Shown in pieces: positions 52,964 through 63,061 of a stretch of DNA of 64,000 nt. The notes under the pieces were generated by a model. The model searched no databases. It saw nothing but the letters and a program-made list of their open reading frames with translations, and had not been told where the DNA came from. Source of the stretch: Streptomyces glaucescens (GTDB lineage Bacteria; Actinomycetota; Actinomycetes; Streptomycetales; Streptomycetaceae); assembly GCF_000761215.1 (NCBI RefSeq), contig NZ_CP009438.1, positions 2,437,501 through 2,501,500 of the forward strand, read 5' to 3'. Every line of letters begins with the position of its first letter. Position 1 is the stretch's first letter. Position numbers and translations under genes: made by a program.

Positions 52964-55711
52964 GTGGCTTCCGGATCCGATCGCAATCCGATCATCATTG
53001 GCGGCCTTCCGAGTCAGGTTCCTGACTTCGACCCCGAGGAGACGCGGGAGTGGCTCGATTCGCTCGACGCCGCCATCGACGAGCGGGGCCGTGAGCGCGC
53101 CCGCTACCTGATGCTCCGGCTGATCGAGCGGGCCCGCGAGAAGCGCGTGGCCGTGCCGGAGATGCGCAGCACGGACTACGTCAACACCATCGCCACCAAG
53201 GACGAGCCGTTCTTCCCGGGCAACGAGGAGATCGAGCGCAGGATCCTCAACGCCACCCGCTGGAACGCCGCCGTGATGGTCTCCCGCGCCCAGCGCCCGG
53301 GCATCGGCGTCGGCGGCCACATCGCCACGTTCGCCTCCTCCGCGTCCCTGTACGACGTGGGCTTCAACCACTTCTTCCGGGGCAAGGACGAGGGGGACGG
53401 CGGCGACCAGGTCTTCTTCCAGGGACACGCCTCGCCGGGCATCTACGCGCGCGCCTACCTGCTGGACCGGCTCTCCGAACAGCACCTCGACGGCTTCCGC
53501 CAGGAGAAGTCGCGGGCGCCGTACGGGCTGTCCTCGTACCCGCACCCGCGGCTGATGCCGGACTTCTGGGAGTTCCCGACCGTGTCCATGGGCCTCGGCC
53601 CGATCGGCGCGATCTACCAGGCCCGGATGAACCGGTACATGCACGCGCGCGGCATCGCGGACACCTCCAGGTCGCACGTCTGGGCGTTCCTCGGGGACGG
53701 CGAGATGGACGAGCCGGAGTCGCTCGGCCAGCTCAGCATCGCCGCCCGGGAGGGCCTGGACAACCTGACCTTCGTCGTCAACTGCAACCTCCAGCGGCTC
53801 GACGGCCCGGTGCGCGGCAACGGCAAGGTCATCCAGGAGCTGGAGTCGGTCTTCCGGGGTGCCGGCTGGAACGTGATCAAGCTGATCTGGGACCGGTCGT
53901 GGGACCCGCTGCTCGCGCAGGACCGGGACGGCATCCTCGTCAACAAGATGAACACCACGCCGGACGGCCAGTTCCAGACGTACGCCACCGAGTCCGGCGC
54001 GTACATCCGCGAGCACTTCTTCGGCGACGACCAGCGGCTGCGCGCCATGGTCGCGAACATGACCGACGACCAGATCCTGCACCTGGGGCGCGGCGGCCAC
54101 GACCACCGGAAGATCTTCGCGGCGTTCTCGGCGGCCAAGGCGCACAAGGGCCAGCCGACGGTGATCCTGGCCAAGACGATCAAGGGCTGGACGCTGGGCC
54201 CGAACTTCGAGGGCCGCAACGCCACCCACCAGATGAAGAAGCTGACGGTCGACGACCTCAAGCGCTTCCGGGACCGGCTGCACCTGCCGATCCCGGACAA
54301 GGAGCTGGAGAGCGGTCTCCCGCCGTACTACCACCCCGGGCGGGACTCCGAGGAGATCCAGTACATGCACGACCGGCGCAGGTCGCTGGGCGGGTACGTG
54401 CCGACGCGGGTCGTCCGGTCGAAGCCGCTGACGCTGCCCGGCGACCAGACCTACGCGACCGTGAAGAAGGGCTCCGGTCAGCAGTCCATCGCCACGACCA
54501 TGGCCTTTGTGCGCCTGCTGAAGGACCTCATGCGGGACAAGGAGATCGGCAAGCGGTTCGTGCTGATCGCGCCGGACGAGTACCGCACGTTCGGCATGGA
54601 CTCGTTCTTCCCGAGTGCGAAGATCTACAACCCGCTGGGACAGCAGTACGAGGCGGTCGACCGCGATCTGCTGCTCGCCTACAAGGAGTCGCCCACCGGC
54701 CAGATGCTGCACGACGGCATCTCGGAGGCCGGCTGCACCGCGTCGCTGATCGCTGCGGGCTCGGCGTACGCCACCCACGGCGAGCCGCTGATCCCGGTCT
54801 ACGTCTTCTACTCGATGTTCGGTTTCCAGCGCACCGGCGACCAGTTCTGGCAGATGGCCGACCAGCTGGCGCGCGGCTTCGTCCTGGGCGCGACCGCCGG
54901 GCGCACCACCCTGACCGGTGAGGGGCTCCAGCACGCGGACGGCCACTCCCAGCTGCTCGCCTCCACGAACCCGGGCTGCGTCGCGTACGACCCCGCCTTC
55001 GGGTTCGAGATCGCGCACATCGTCAAGGACGGGCTGCGGCGGATGTACGGCGGCAGCCAGGAGCACCCGCACGGCGAGGACGTCTTCTACTACCTGACCG
55101 TCTACAACGAGCCGATCCAGCACCCGGCAGAGCCGGCCGACGTCGACGTCGAGGGCATCCTCAAGGGCCTCTACCGGTTCAGCGAGGGCACGTCCGGCGA
55201 GATCCCGGCGCAGATCATGGCGTCCGGCGTGGCCGTCCCCTGGGCGGTCGAGGCGCAGCGGCTCCTCGCCGAGGAGTGGAACGTACGGGCCGACGTGTGG
55301 TCCGCGACCTCCTGGAACGAGCTGCGGCGGGACGCGGTGGCCTGCGAGGAGCACAATCTGCTGCACCCCGACGAGGAGCAGCGGGTGCCGTACGTCACCC
55401 GGAAGCTGTCCGGCGCGCAGGGACCGTTCGTGGCCGTCTCGGACTGGATGCGCGCGGTTCCCGACCAGATCTCGCGGTGGGTGCCCGGGGCGTACCAGTC
55501 GCTCGGCGCGGACGGGTTCGGCTTCGCCGACACCCGGGGCGCGGCCCGCCGCTTCTTCCACATCGACGCCCAGTCGATCGTGCTCGCGGTGCTCGCCGAG
55601 CTGGCGAAGGCGGGGAAGGTGGACCGGTCGGTGCTGAAGCAGGCCATGGACCGGTACCAGCTGCTCGACGTCGCGGCGGCGGACCCGGGGGTCGCGGGCG
55701 GCGACGCCTGA
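52964..55711 (+). CDS. aceE: Pyruvate dehydrogenase E1 component (homodimeric AceE type)
   Basis: 915 residues from GTG 52964, with an AAGGACC site. The thiamine-diphosphate motif is [20 protein letters not shown] near 240-260 (GDG...ending in the N of [15 protein letters not shown]). Other AceE blocks: [60 protein letters not shown] and [16 protein letters not shown]. It decarboxylates pyruvate and passes the acetyl group to E2 lipoate, feeding acetyl-CoA to the TCA cycle and to secondary metabolism. E2/E3 genes are not adjacent. Confidence 0.97.
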   Translation: MASGSDRNPIIIGGLPSQVPDFDPEETREWLDSLDAAIDERGRERARYLMLRLIERAREKRVAVPEMRSTDYVNTIATKDEPFFPGNEEIERRILNATRWNAAVMVSRAQRPGIGVGGHIATFASSASLYDVGFNHFFRGKDEGDGGDQVFFQGHASPGIYARAYLLDRLSEQHLDGFRQEKSRAPYGLSSYPHPRLMPDFWEFPTVSMGLGPIGAIYQARMNRYMHARGIADTSRSHVWAFLGDGEMDEPESLGQLSIAAREGLDNLTFVVNCNLQRLDGPVRGNGKVIQELESVFRGAGWNVIKLIWDRSWDPLLAQDRDGILVNKMNTTPDGQFQTYATESGAYIREHFFGDDQRLRAMVANMTDDQILHLGRGGHDHRKIFAAFSAAKAHKGQPTVILAKTIKGWTLGPNFEGRNATHQMKKLTVDDLKRFRDRLHLPIPDKELESGLPPYYHPGRDSEEIQYMHDRRRSLGGYVPTRVVRSKPLTLPGDQTYATVKKGSGQQSIATTMAFVRLLKDLMRDKEIGKRFVLIAPDEYRTFGMDSFFPSAKIYNPLGQQYEAVDRDLLLAYKESPTGQMLHDGISEAGCTASLIAAGSAYATHGEPLIPVYVFYSMFGFQRTGDQFWQMADQLARGFVLGATAGRTTLTGEGLQHADGHSQLLASTNPGCVAYDPAFGFEIAHIVKDGLRRMYGGSQEHPHGEDVFYYLTVYNEPIQHPAEPADVDVEGILKGLYRFSEGTSGEIPAQIMASGVAVPWAVEAQRLLAEEWNVRADVWSATSWNELRRDAVACEEHNLLHPDEEQRVPYVTRKLSGAQGPFVAVSDWMRAVPDQISRWVPGAYQSLGADGFGFADTRGAARRFFHIDAQSIVLAVLAELAKAGKVDRSVLKQAMDRYQLLDVAAADPGVAGGDA

Positions 55712-55764
55712 CCCGGACGGGCCGGCGGGGGAGGCGGGCCCGCCTCCCCCGCCGTGTTCCTACG

Positions 55765-56511
55765 ATGCCCGGCATGGAGGAAGAGTCCGCGCGGGTCCGG
55801 TGGGAGCAGCGCACACAGAAACCCCTGATGGCGCTGGCCGTCGCCTTCGCGGTCGCCTACGCGGTGCCGATCGTGCACAGCTCGGCGAGCGCGTCGGTGA
55901 CGTTCGGCTGCGCGGTCGTCGAGTGGACGGTGTGGGGCGCCTTCGCGGCCGACTACCTGGTGCGCCTCGCACTCGCCGAGCGGCGCCGGGAGTTCGTACG
56001 GCGGCACTGGCTGGACCTGTGCGCGGTGCTGCTGCCGATGATCCAGCCGCTGCGGCTGCTGCGGCTCGTCTCGACGCTGCTGCTGGTGGGGCAGCGGGCG
56101 CGGATGGCCTCGCAGATCCGGCTGACGACGTATGTCGCCGGGGCCGTGGTGGGGCTGCTGATGTTCGGGTCGCTGGCCGTGCTGTCCGTGGAGCGGCAGG
56201 CTCCGGACGGGAACATCCGGACGCTGGGTGACGCGGTGTGGTGGTCCTTCACCACGATGACGACCGTCGGCTACGGCGATCACGCGCCCACGACCGGGGT
56301 GGGGCGGCTGCTGGCCGTGGGACTGATGCTGTCCGGGATCGCGCTGCTCGGTCTGGTGACCGCGAACATCGCCGCCTGGTTCATCTCGCGGTTCGAGAGC
56401 GACGACGCGGAGGAGCGGCGGCAGACGGAGGCGATCGTCGCGCTGACCGAGGAGGTGCGCGCCCTGCGGGCGGAGGTCGCGGCGTTGCGGGAGCACCAGC
56501 GGCAGCCGTGA
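55765..56511 (+). CDS. Voltage-gated-type potassium channel
   Basis: 248 residues from ATG 55765, or ATG 55774. Six membrane segments: S1-S4-like helices ending in PLRLLRLVSTLLLVGQRARM (arginines as in a voltage sensor), then a pore with SFTTMTTVGYGDHAP, the K+ selectivity filter, and an inner helix. A C-terminal coiled coil (ALTEEVRALRAEVAALREHQ) probably assembles the tetramer. It is downstream of aceE with a 53-base gap, so co-transcription is possible. Confidence 0.92.
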   Translation: MPGMEEESARVRWEQRTQKPLMALAVAFAVAYAVPIVHSSASASVTFGCAVVEWTVWGAFAADYLVRLALAERRREFVRRHWLDLCAVLLPMIQPLRLLRLVSTLLLVGQRARMASQIRLTTYVAGAVVGLLMFGSLAVLSVERQAPDGNIRTLGDAVWWSFTTMTTVGYGDHAPTTGVGRLLAVGLMLSGIALLGLVTANIAAWFISRFESDDAEERRQTEAIVALTEEVRALRAEVAALREHQRQP

Positions 56512-56829
56512 CCGTGGGCGGGGGCACGACTTCGGGTCCCTCCCGTCACGGGGCTGGCGCCGCGGTCGTCCGGGGCCGCCGCGCCCGCCCGTACCCCGTT
56601 CTCGCCGGGGCCCGAGGCCCCGGGTGAGGCACGGCCGGCCGCGGCTCCTCGTGCGGTGTGAGGCACGGTGGCCCTGGCCCGCGCGCCTGCCCGCCCCGGC
56701 CCGGGGTCTGTCGTCGGACTCCCGTCGTCCGCCCGGGGGGGGGCGGGCGCCGGCGTCAGGTGCGTTCCCTCGGCGTCCCGGGCCCTGGCCCTCGTAGTGC
56801 CCCTGGAAGAGGCCGGCGCCCGGGGTCGC
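56512..56829. other. Gene-free GC-rich gap (318 bases)
   Basis: No supported gene on either strand. It contains a run of nine G at 56735-56743 and long C/G tracts. Nothing else is recognised. Confidence 0.5.
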
Positions 56830-57105
56830 TCACGCCAGCAGGCGCAGGGCCAGGAGCGTGTCGATCGTGCCCAGGACCACGGCGACGACGGCCGGGGCCG
56901 GGCGGGGGCCCGACAGGGTGCGGTTCAGCGCCAGCCAGCCGCAGGCGATCGCCACCGGGCCGAGGACGATGCCCAGTGCGAAGAAGCCCGCGACCGCGCA
57001 GACGGCTCCGACGATGCCGAGCGTCGCGCGATCCGGCCCGGTCCGCGACCCCATCCGGCCGCGTGAGCGGGGGTACCCGCGCATTCCGTGTCCGAAGCCC
57101 GCCAT
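56830..57105 (-). CDS. DUF4190 small membrane protein
   Basis: 91 residues from ATG 57105, with AGGGAG just ahead; ATG 57108 or 57174 are alternatives. Two membrane helices (LGIVGAVCAVAGFFALGIVL; PAVVAVVLGTIDTLLALRLL) with GPVAIACGWLALNRTL between match the DUF4190 core. The head is Gly/Arg-rich (GHGMRGYPRSRGRMGSRTG). The function is unknown; such proteins are common in actinobacterial membranes. Confidence 0.82.
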   Translation of the reverse strand: MAGFGHGMRGYPRSRGRMGSRTGPDRATLGIVGAVCAVAGFFALGIVLGPVAIACGWLALNRTLSGPRPAPAVVAVVLGTIDTLLALRLLA

Positions 57106-57392
57106 CATCAACTCCCTGAACCGTTCGGTTCCTTCGGGTCCGATGAGTCGGGTACCCCCGTTGCGCGTCCCCATCCCGCCCGCCTGCCGGCGCGCCGCCC
57201 CCCTCCAGCGGCGCGCCGCGGCGCGGGTCGCCCCCTCGTCGTACGAACGTGCCAAGGGAACATGCCGTACGGGGACTTGACCCACTGTGACCCGCGGTGC
57301 GCCCGGGGCGGGAGGGATCTTGAGCGCTGTCACCCTGATGGGGGAAACAGCGCCCGGGACGGAGGGAGCGCCGACGCGCGCCGGACAGGGCG

Positions 57393-59012
57393 TCAGATGT
57401 GGGCCGCGCCCGCTCCCGCCTCCGCGTTCGCGCCGCGCTTGGTGAGGAACGCGACCAGCACCGCCACGACCGCGACGCCCGCGGCGACCAGCGACGCCAG
57501 GGACATCCCCGAGAGGAAGGTGTCGTGGGCGACGTCGGTGATCTTCCCGGCGACCTCCTGCGGAGTGCCGGGCGGCACCGGCGCCACGCCGACCTGGACG
57601 GCCTCGGAGGCCTGCGCCTGCTGCTCGGGGGTGAGCGGCGGCAGGCCGGCGTCGGCCCAGTTGCCGGCGAGGTCGCTGTCGACCTTGGAGACCATCACGG
57701 CACCGAGCACGGCCGTGCCGAGGCTGCCGCCGATCTGCATCGCGGCCTGCTGGAGACCGCCGGCCACGCCGGACAGCTCCATGGGCGCGTTGCCGACGAT
57801 GACCTCGGTGGCGCCGACCATGACCGGTGCGAGGCCGAGGCCGAGCAGCGCGAACCAGAGGGACATCACACCGCTGCCGGTGTCCTCCGCCAGCGTGGAC
57901 ATGCCGTACATGGCGAGCGCGGTGAGCGCCATGCCGCCGGCCAGCGGCACCCGCGGGCCCAGCTTGGTGATCAGCACGCCCGCGAGCGGCGAGCCGACGA
58001 TCATCATGCCGGTGAGCGGCAGCAGGTGCAGGCCCGCGTCGATCGGGCCCATGCCGTGCACGTTCTGGAGGTAGAACGTCACGAAGAACAGGCCGCCCAT
58101 GAACGCGATGGCCATGAGCACCATCAGCACCACACCCGCGGAGAGCGGCACCGAGCGGAACAGGCCCAGCGGGATCAGCGGCTCCGCCACCCGCGTCTCC
58201 CAGAAGGCGAACGCGGCGAAGCCGAGCACCGAGGCACCGATGAAGGCCCAGGTCAGTCCGTCGCCCCAGCCCCATTCGGGGGCCTTGATGAGCGCCCACA
58301 CCAGACAGAACATCGCGGCCGACAGCAGCGCGATGCCCAGGATGTCGAAGGAGCGCGGGGCGTTCTCGGCCCGGTGGTCGAGCAGGATCAGCACGCCGAG
58401 GACGACGGCGAGGACGCCGACCGGCACGTTGATGAAGAACACCGACTGCCAGTTGACGTGCTCGACGAGCACGCCGCCGAGGATCGGGCCGCCCGCGGTG
58501 GAGGCGCCGATGACCATGCCCCAGATGCCGATGGCCATGTTCAGCTTCTCGGCCGGGAAGGTGGCCCGCAGCAGGCCGAGCGCGGCCGGCATCAGCAGCG
58601 CGCCGAACAGGCCCTGGAGGACGCGGAAGGTGACGACCAGCGCGATGCTGCTGGACATGCCGATGAGGCCGGAGGCGGCGGCGAAGCCGACGACACCGAT
58701 GAGGAAGGTCTGCCGGTGGCCGAAGCGGTCACCGAGCTTGCCGGCGGTGATCAGGGAGACCGCGAGGGCGAGGAAGTAACCGTTCGTGATCCACTGGACG
58801 TCGGCGAAGCTCGCCTTCAGGTCTTCCTTGATCGCCGGGTTGGCGATGGCCACGATGGTGCCGTCGAGGGCCACCATCATGACCCCCACGGCGACGGTTA
58901 TGAGGGTGAACCACGGATGCCCGCGCAGCCCCTTGGCCGGCGTCGGGTCCGACGGGGCTGACGCCGCGTCGTCCCCCGGCCCCGTCTTGTCGATGGTGGT
59001 CTGACTAGTCAT
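57393..59012 (-). CDS. DHA2-family MFS drug exporter
   Basis: 539 residues from ATG 59012. Fourteen membrane helices with the DHA2 motifs MMVALDGTIVAIANPAI, GDRFGHRQTFLIGVVGFAAA and SSIALVVTFRVLQGLFGALL. A large periplasmic loop (ADAGLPPLTPEQQAQASEAV) precedes the last helix. It exports drugs or endogenous metabolites by proton antiport. It is divergent from a TetR repressor gene, with inverted repeats in the 114-base gap, so substrate-inducible control is likely. Confidence 0.93.
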   Translation of the reverse strand: MTSQTTIDKTGPGDDAASAPSDPTPAKGLRGHPWFTLITVAVGVMMVALDGTIVAIANPAIKEDLKASFADVQWITNGYFLALAVSLITAGKLGDRFGHRQTFLIGVVGFAAASGLIGMSSSIALVVTFRVLQGLFGALLMPAALGLLRATFPAEKLNMAIGIWGMVIGASTAGGPILGGVLVEHVNWQSVFFINVPVGVLAVVLGVLILLDHRAENAPRSFDILGIALLSAAMFCLVWALIKAPEWGWGDGLTWAFIGASVLGFAAFAFWETRVAEPLIPLGLFRSVPLSAGVVLMVLMAIAFMGGLFFVTFYLQNVHGMGPIDAGLHLLPLTGMMIVGSPLAGVLITKLGPRVPLAGGMALTALAMYGMSTLAEDTGSGVMSLWFALLGLGLAPVMVGATEVIVGNAPMELSGVAGGLQQAAMQIGGSLGTAVLGAVMVSKVDSDLAGNWADAGLPPLTPEQQAQASEAVQVGVAPVPPGTPQEVAGKITDVAHDTFLSGMSLASLVAAGVAVVAVLVAFLTKRGANAEAGAGAAHI

Positions 59013-59036
59013 GCGTTCGAGGCTAGTGACAGCCGC

Positions 59037-59083
59037 TGACAGTTGACAAACGATTTCAGCTGTCGGTAACTGTCACGTCAACT
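59037..59083. promoter_or_regulatory. Nested dyads between MFS and TetR genes, likely TetR operator
   Basis: TGACAGTT (59037-59044) mirrors AACTGTCA (59068-59075), and AGTTGAC (59041-59047) mirrors GTCAACT (59077-59083). A TTGACA sits at 59043-59048. For the MFS gene, TTGTCA and TAGCCT read on the minus strand give a plausible -35/-10 pair inside the dyads, as expected for repression. Confidence 0.6.
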
Positions 59084-59126
59084 CGTTAGGGTCTGAGCTG
59101 GGACGACAGTTCAGAGGAGAGGTGCC

Positions 59127-59789
59127 ATGGACACCGCGCCAGCGCCCGGCCTGCGCGAGCGCAAGAAGCAGCGCACGCGGGACGCGCTGGTGCGCGCCGC
59201 CCTCGAACTGTTCACCACCCGGGGGTACGAGCAGACCACCGTCGACGAGATCGCCGCCGCCGTCGACGTCTCCCAGCGCACCTTCTTCCGCTACTTCGCC
59301 GGCAAGGAGGACGCCGCCCTCGCCACCCAGCGCCTCGCGGTGGACCACTTCGTCGCCGCGCTGAGCGCCCGCCCCGCCGGGGAGACCCCGCTGGAGGCGC
59401 TGCGCCGGGCGGTCCAGGACGGCTGGGACACCCTGCACGAGGCCGTCGAGTCCGTCGTGCCGATCGAGCTGTACCTGCGGATGTACCGGGTGATCGAGTC
59501 GACGCCGGTGCTGCTCGCGGCCTATCTGCGCAGCGCCTCGGAGACCGAGGAGCAGATCGCGCGGCTGATCGCCGAGCGGGAGGGCCTGGACGTGGACGCC
59601 GATCCGCGGCCGCGGGTGGCGGTGGCCGTCTTCGGCGGGGTGATCCGGGTCACCGAGCGGCTGTGGAGCGCCGGGGACGACTTCAGCATGGAGGCGCTGC
59701 GCGCGCTGACGTCGTCCTACCTCGACCAGGTGGGACCCGCGCTGGCCGCGGACTGGCGCACGGCGCGGACCGACCGCTCCCCGTCCTGA
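59127..59789 (+). CDS. TetR-family repressor of the adjacent MFS pump
   Basis: 220 residues. The N-terminal helix-turn-helix (RTRDALVRAALELFTTRGYE, TTVDEIAAAVDVSQRTFFRY, FAGKEDAA) covers residues ~16-62. The C-terminal ligand domain is helical. AcrR/RutR-like TetR proteins of this size usually repress a divergent transporter gene and release it on ligand binding. The placement and the dyads in the gap support that. The ATG at 59127 is preceded by GAGGAGAGG. Confidence 0.9.
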   Translation: MDTAPAPGLRERKKQRTRDALVRAALELFTTRGYEQTTVDEIAAAVDVSQRTFFRYFAGKEDAALATQRLAVDHFVAALSARPAGETPLEALRRAVQDGWDTLHEAVESVVPIELYLRMYRVIESTPVLLAAYLRSASETEEQIARLIAEREGLDVDADPRPRVAVAVFGGVIRVTERLWSAGDDFSMEALRALTSSYLDQVGPALAADWRTARTDRSPS

Positions 59790-59869
59790 TGTGACCGATC
59801 ATCACTCAAACGTGATGCCTGTCACAGCGTTCACGCGAGACCCTCCCGTTCTCCTAGTGTGTCCTCCCA

Positions 59870-61087
59870 GTGACTTCCTCCGACACCTCCCCGCCCCTCG
59901 GCCTCTGGCGCGCCCTGCTCGCGCTGGCGGTCGTGTTCGTCATGCTGGCGACCACCGGCTGGACCGCCCTGAAGGGCCCGCGGGAGACCACCCCCATGCA
60001 GGCCTCCCGCACCGCCTGGGAGAAGGGGAGCATCGACGGGCACCCGCTCCCGGACCCCGACTCCGGCCCCGCCCGGCTGACCCGCTTCTTCGCCTCCCTC
60101 ACCGACGCCCAGCGCGCCCGGCTCGCGCAGCGCTATCCGCTCGCGGTCGGCAACATGAACGGCGCCCCCGTCGAGCTGCGCTACCGCGCCAACCGCATCG
60201 CCCTCGGCCAGGCCCGCTCGGTGGAGCGACGGCGCCTGCACGACGCCCGGCTCACCCCGGCCGGGCAGCACGAGGCGGCCCGCCGGATGGACCGCTTCGC
60301 GTCGCTGATGCGCGCGGACCGGCACATCCTCGCCTTCGACCCGGAGGGCTCCGGCCGGGTCGCCGAGGTCTTCGGCGACCTCGGGCGGGCCGAACGGGTC
60401 TCCGTCGTCGTCCCCGGCGTCGACACCCACCTGCTCACCTTCCAGCGCACCTACCGTAAGTACTCCGCCCCGGTCGGCATGGCGCGGTCCCTGTACGCCG
60501 CCGAGCGCGCCGCGAGCCCGGCGACCCGCACCGCGGTGATCGCCTGGGCCGACTACACCGCGCCCAGCGGCATCGGCATGGACGCGGCGACCGCGCGCCG
60601 CGCCGTGGACGGGGCGGCCCGGCTGACCGCCCTGGTGCGGGCGCTGCCCGGTGACACGCCGGTCTCCCTGTTCTGCCACAGCTACGGTTCCGTGGTCTGC
60701 GGCGTCGCCGCGCACGCGCTGCCGGACCGGGTCACGGACATAGCGGTGGCGGGCAGCCCCGGCATGCGGGTCGCCAAGGCGGCCCACCTCGGCACCTCCG
60801 CCCACGTGTGGGCGATGCGGGACGCCGACGACTGGATCCAGGACGTGCCGTACCTGGACCTCGGCGGCCTCGGCCACGGCGCGGACCCGATGTCCGCCTC
60901 CTTCGGCGCCCGGCTGCTGTCCGCGCGGGAGGCGCGGGGGCACGCCGGATACTTCGAACCCGGCACGGACAGCCTGGCCAACCTCGCCGAGATCGGGGTT
61001 GGCGCGTACCGCGCGGTGGACTGCGCCGACGACACGGGCATGTGCCGGGCGGGTTTGTCCGGTGCGACGGCGGCCGGACGCGCGTAG
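59870..61087 (+). CDS. DUF1023 alpha/beta hydrolase, membrane-anchored
   Basis: 405 residues from GTG 59870. An N-terminal membrane helix (ALLALAVVFVMLATTGWTAL) is followed by a DUF1023-type hydrolase: VSVVVPGVDTHLLTFQRTYR, then VSLFCHSYGSVVCGVAAHAL with the nucleophile Ser in CHSYGS, PDRVTDIAVAGSPGMRVAKA and MRDADDWIQDV with the acid. A family GHSYGS has Cys in place of Gly here. The substrate is unknown. TAGTGT at 59855-59860 is close to the start, so the transcript may be nearly leaderless. Confidence 0.85.
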   Translation: MTSSDTSPPLGLWRALLALAVVFVMLATTGWTALKGPRETTPMQASRTAWEKGSIDGHPLPDPDSGPARLTRFFASLTDAQRARLAQRYPLAVGNMNGAPVELRYRANRIALGQARSVERRRLHDARLTPAGQHEAARRMDRFASLMRADRHILAFDPEGSGRVAEVFGDLGRAERVSVVVPGVDTHLLTFQRTYRKYSAPVGMARSLYAAERAASPATRTAVIAWADYTAPSGIGMDAATARRAVDGAARLTALVRALPGDTPVSLFCHSYGSVVCGVAAHALPDRVTDIAVAGSPGMRVAKAAHLGTSAHVWAMRDADDWIQDVPYLDLGGLGHGADPMSASFGARLLSAREARGHAGYFEPGTDSLANLAEIGVGAYRAVDCADDTGMCRAGLSGATAAGRA

Positions 61088-61153
61088 CGGCGGAGAAACC
61101 ACGGTTTGCGCGGGGAGGGGACGAAAGAGCGCGTGCCGCATACGATGAGCCGC

Positions 61154-61999
61154 ATGGGTGACGTACTGGCCGGATTTCATGCCGCCTGGGAGTTCGAGTC
61201 CGACTCCGTGCTCATCCGCTACGAACGGGGGATTCGAACACCCAAGCTGTTCCAGGCGCTCGGTGAGCGCCGGGTGCCGCTGACGGCGTTGCAGGGGGTG
61301 TCGCTGAGCCCCGGCCGGCGCGGGACCGTCGTCCTGCGGGCGGAGGTGCGGCCGGGGGCCGATCCGCTCCTGGAGGCGGCGGACGGGCAGCTCAAGGAGC
61401 ACGGGGATCCGTACCGGCTGGTGCTGCCGGCCGAGAAGGAGACGCTCGCCGAGTACTACGCCGACGAGCTGCGGGCACTGCTGACCGAGTCGGGGCCCGC
61501 CGACCGCTTCCTGGTCGCCGGACCGGCCGGGCCGCTGTCCTTCAAGGCGTACGACGGGAAGGCGTCCTTCGACGGGACGACCGTGCGGTTCCGGTGGTTC
61601 TGGACCGGGGCGTCGTCGGCGAAGTGGAAGGCCGGGGACCAGAGCTTCCCCGTCACCGAGCTGGGCGGCGTCGAGTGGCGGTCGCCCGAGCTGTTCGAGG
61701 GGCACCTGCGGCTGCTGCGGCGGGACGGGGCCGATCAGCCCGCGCAGGCCGACCAGGATCCCGCGGCGGTGGTGTTCGGGCTGGGGTACGGGCCGGTGCA
61801 CGAGTCGCTGCCGTTCGCGGCGGCCGTGCTGGAGGCCGTGCGGGCGCGCGGGCCGATGGCCGCGGTGGCCGCGGCGCACCGGCGCGACCCCGCGGACATC
61901 GCCGACCGGATCCGGCACCTCGGCGAGCTGCACCAGGCCGGGCTGGTCACCGATGAGGAGTTCTCCGTGAAGAAGGCCGAACTGCTGGCGGAGCTCTAG
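61154..61999 (+). CDS. DUF4429 protein with C-terminal SHOCT-like segment
   Basis: 281 residues from ATG 61154; ATG 61145 is an alternative. Two DUF4429 units (LAGFHAAWEFESDSVLIRYE; PLSFKAYDGKASFDGTTVRF) resemble beta-rich lipid- or PH-like domains. The C-terminus (RIRHLGELHQAGLVTDEEFS followed by VKKAELLAEL) is a SHOCT-type short helical motif. It is cytoplasmic. The function is unknown; the family is common in streptomycetes. It follows the hydrolase on the same strand. Confidence 0.88.
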   Translation: MGDVLAGFHAAWEFESDSVLIRYERGIRTPKLFQALGERRVPLTALQGVSLSPGRRGTVVLRAEVRPGADPLLEAADGQLKEHGDPYRLVLPAEKETLAEYYADELRALLTESGPADRFLVAGPAGPLSFKAYDGKASFDGTTVRFRWFWTGASSAKWKAGDQSFPVTELGGVEWRSPELFEGHLRLLRRDGADQPAQADQDPAAVVFGLGYGPVHESLPFAAAVLEAVRARGPMAAVAAAHRRDPADIADRIRHLGELHQAGLVTDEEFSVKKAELLAEL

Positions 62000-62047
62000 A
62001 GGCGCCCGGGGCACGGGGCCGGAACGGGCCCCGTGCCGCGGACCGTG

Positions 62048-63061
62048 CTACTCGCGTCCCGCGGAGGTGAAGGTCATGTCCGCGTACCTGTCCCCCGCCA
62101 CCCGGGCGGCGATGGGCTCCAGGGCCGCGAGGTCCTCCTCCGTCAGGGCGATCCGCGCCGCCGCCGTGTTCTCGTCCACCCGGCCCGGCCTGCGGGTGCC
62201 CGGGATGGGGACGACCGGGAGGCCGTGGAGTGTCTGCCGGTGGTGGACCCAGGCCAGCGCGATCTGGCCCAGCGAGGCGCCGTGGCGGCCCGCGACCTCG
62301 CGGATCCGGTCCAGCAGGGCCGCGTTGGCCGCCGCGTTCTCTCCGGTGAAGCGGGGGTGCTGGCGGCGGAAGTCGCCGGCGGTGAGGTCGTCGGCGCTGG
62401 CGAAGGAGCCGGTGAGGAAGCCCCGGCCGAGCGGGGAGTACGCGACGAGCGCCACGCCGAGTCCGGCCGCCGCCGGGACCACCTGCCGCTCGATGTCACG
62501 GCTGAACAGCGACCACTCGGACTGGACGGCGGCGATCGGGTGCACCGCGTGGGCGGCGCGCAGTTCGGCGGCCGTGACCTCGCTCAGGCCGAGGTGCTTG
62601 ACCTTGCCCTCGCGGACCAGTTCGGCCATGACGCCGACGGTCTCCTCGATGGGGACCTCCGGGTCGCGGCGGTGCATGTAGTAGAGGTCGATGACGTCGA
62701 TGCCGAGGCGCTTCAGGCTGTCCTCGACGGCCTGCCGGATGTACGGCGGGTCGTTGCGGATGACCCGGCGCGTGGGGTCGTCCGGCGGGATCGAGAGGGC
62801 GAACTTGGTGGCGACGGTCACCTCGTCGCGGTGGGCCTTGAAGAAGGGGGCGAGGAAGCGTTCGTTCTCGCCCGCGCCGTACGCGTCCGCCGTGTCGTAC
62901 AGGGTGACGCCCTGCTCCAGCGCCCGTTCCAGGGTGGCCCTGGACTCCTCGGCGTCGGAGGGGCCGTAGGCGAAGCTCATGCCCATGCAGCCGAGGCCCT
63001 GGATGCCCACCTCGGGGCCTTCGCGGCCCAGTCGGACGGTGGGGATGGTGCGGTCGGTCAT
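62048..63061 (-). CDS. Aldo/keto reductase
   Basis: 337 residues from ATG 63061. The family layout is clear: LGCMGMSFAYGPSDAEESRA, LYDTADAYGAGENERFLAPF (catalytic Asp/Tyr), VTVATKFALSIPPDD (Lys), DVIDLYYMHRRDPEVPIEET (His) and AYSPLGRGFLTGSFASADDL. It is an NADPH-dependent reductase of aldehydes or ketones, of the YakC/AKR13 group. It overlaps the MerR gene by four bases (ATGA), so it is probably under that regulator. Confidence 0.94.
   Translation of the reverse strand: MTDRTIPTVRLGREGPEVGIQGLGCMGMSFAYGPSDAEESRATLERALEQGVTLYDTADAYGAGENERFLAPFFKAHRDEVTVATKFALSIPPDDPTRRVIRNDPPYIRQAVEDSLKRLGIDVIDLYYMHRRDPEVPIEETVGVMAELVREGKVKHLGLSEVTAAELRAAHAVHPIAAVQSEWSLFSRDIERQVVPAAAGLGVALVAYSPLGRGFLTGSFASADDLTAGDFRRQHPRFTGENAAANAALLDRIREVAGRHGASLGQIALAWVHHRQTLHGLPVVPIPGTRRPGRVDENTAAARIALTEEDLAALEPIAARVAGDRYADMTFTSAGRE

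Noticed and set aside
56512..56829. Small gene between the K+ channel and the DUF4190 gene
   Set aside because: Frames are low-complexity with no ribosome site or family signature.
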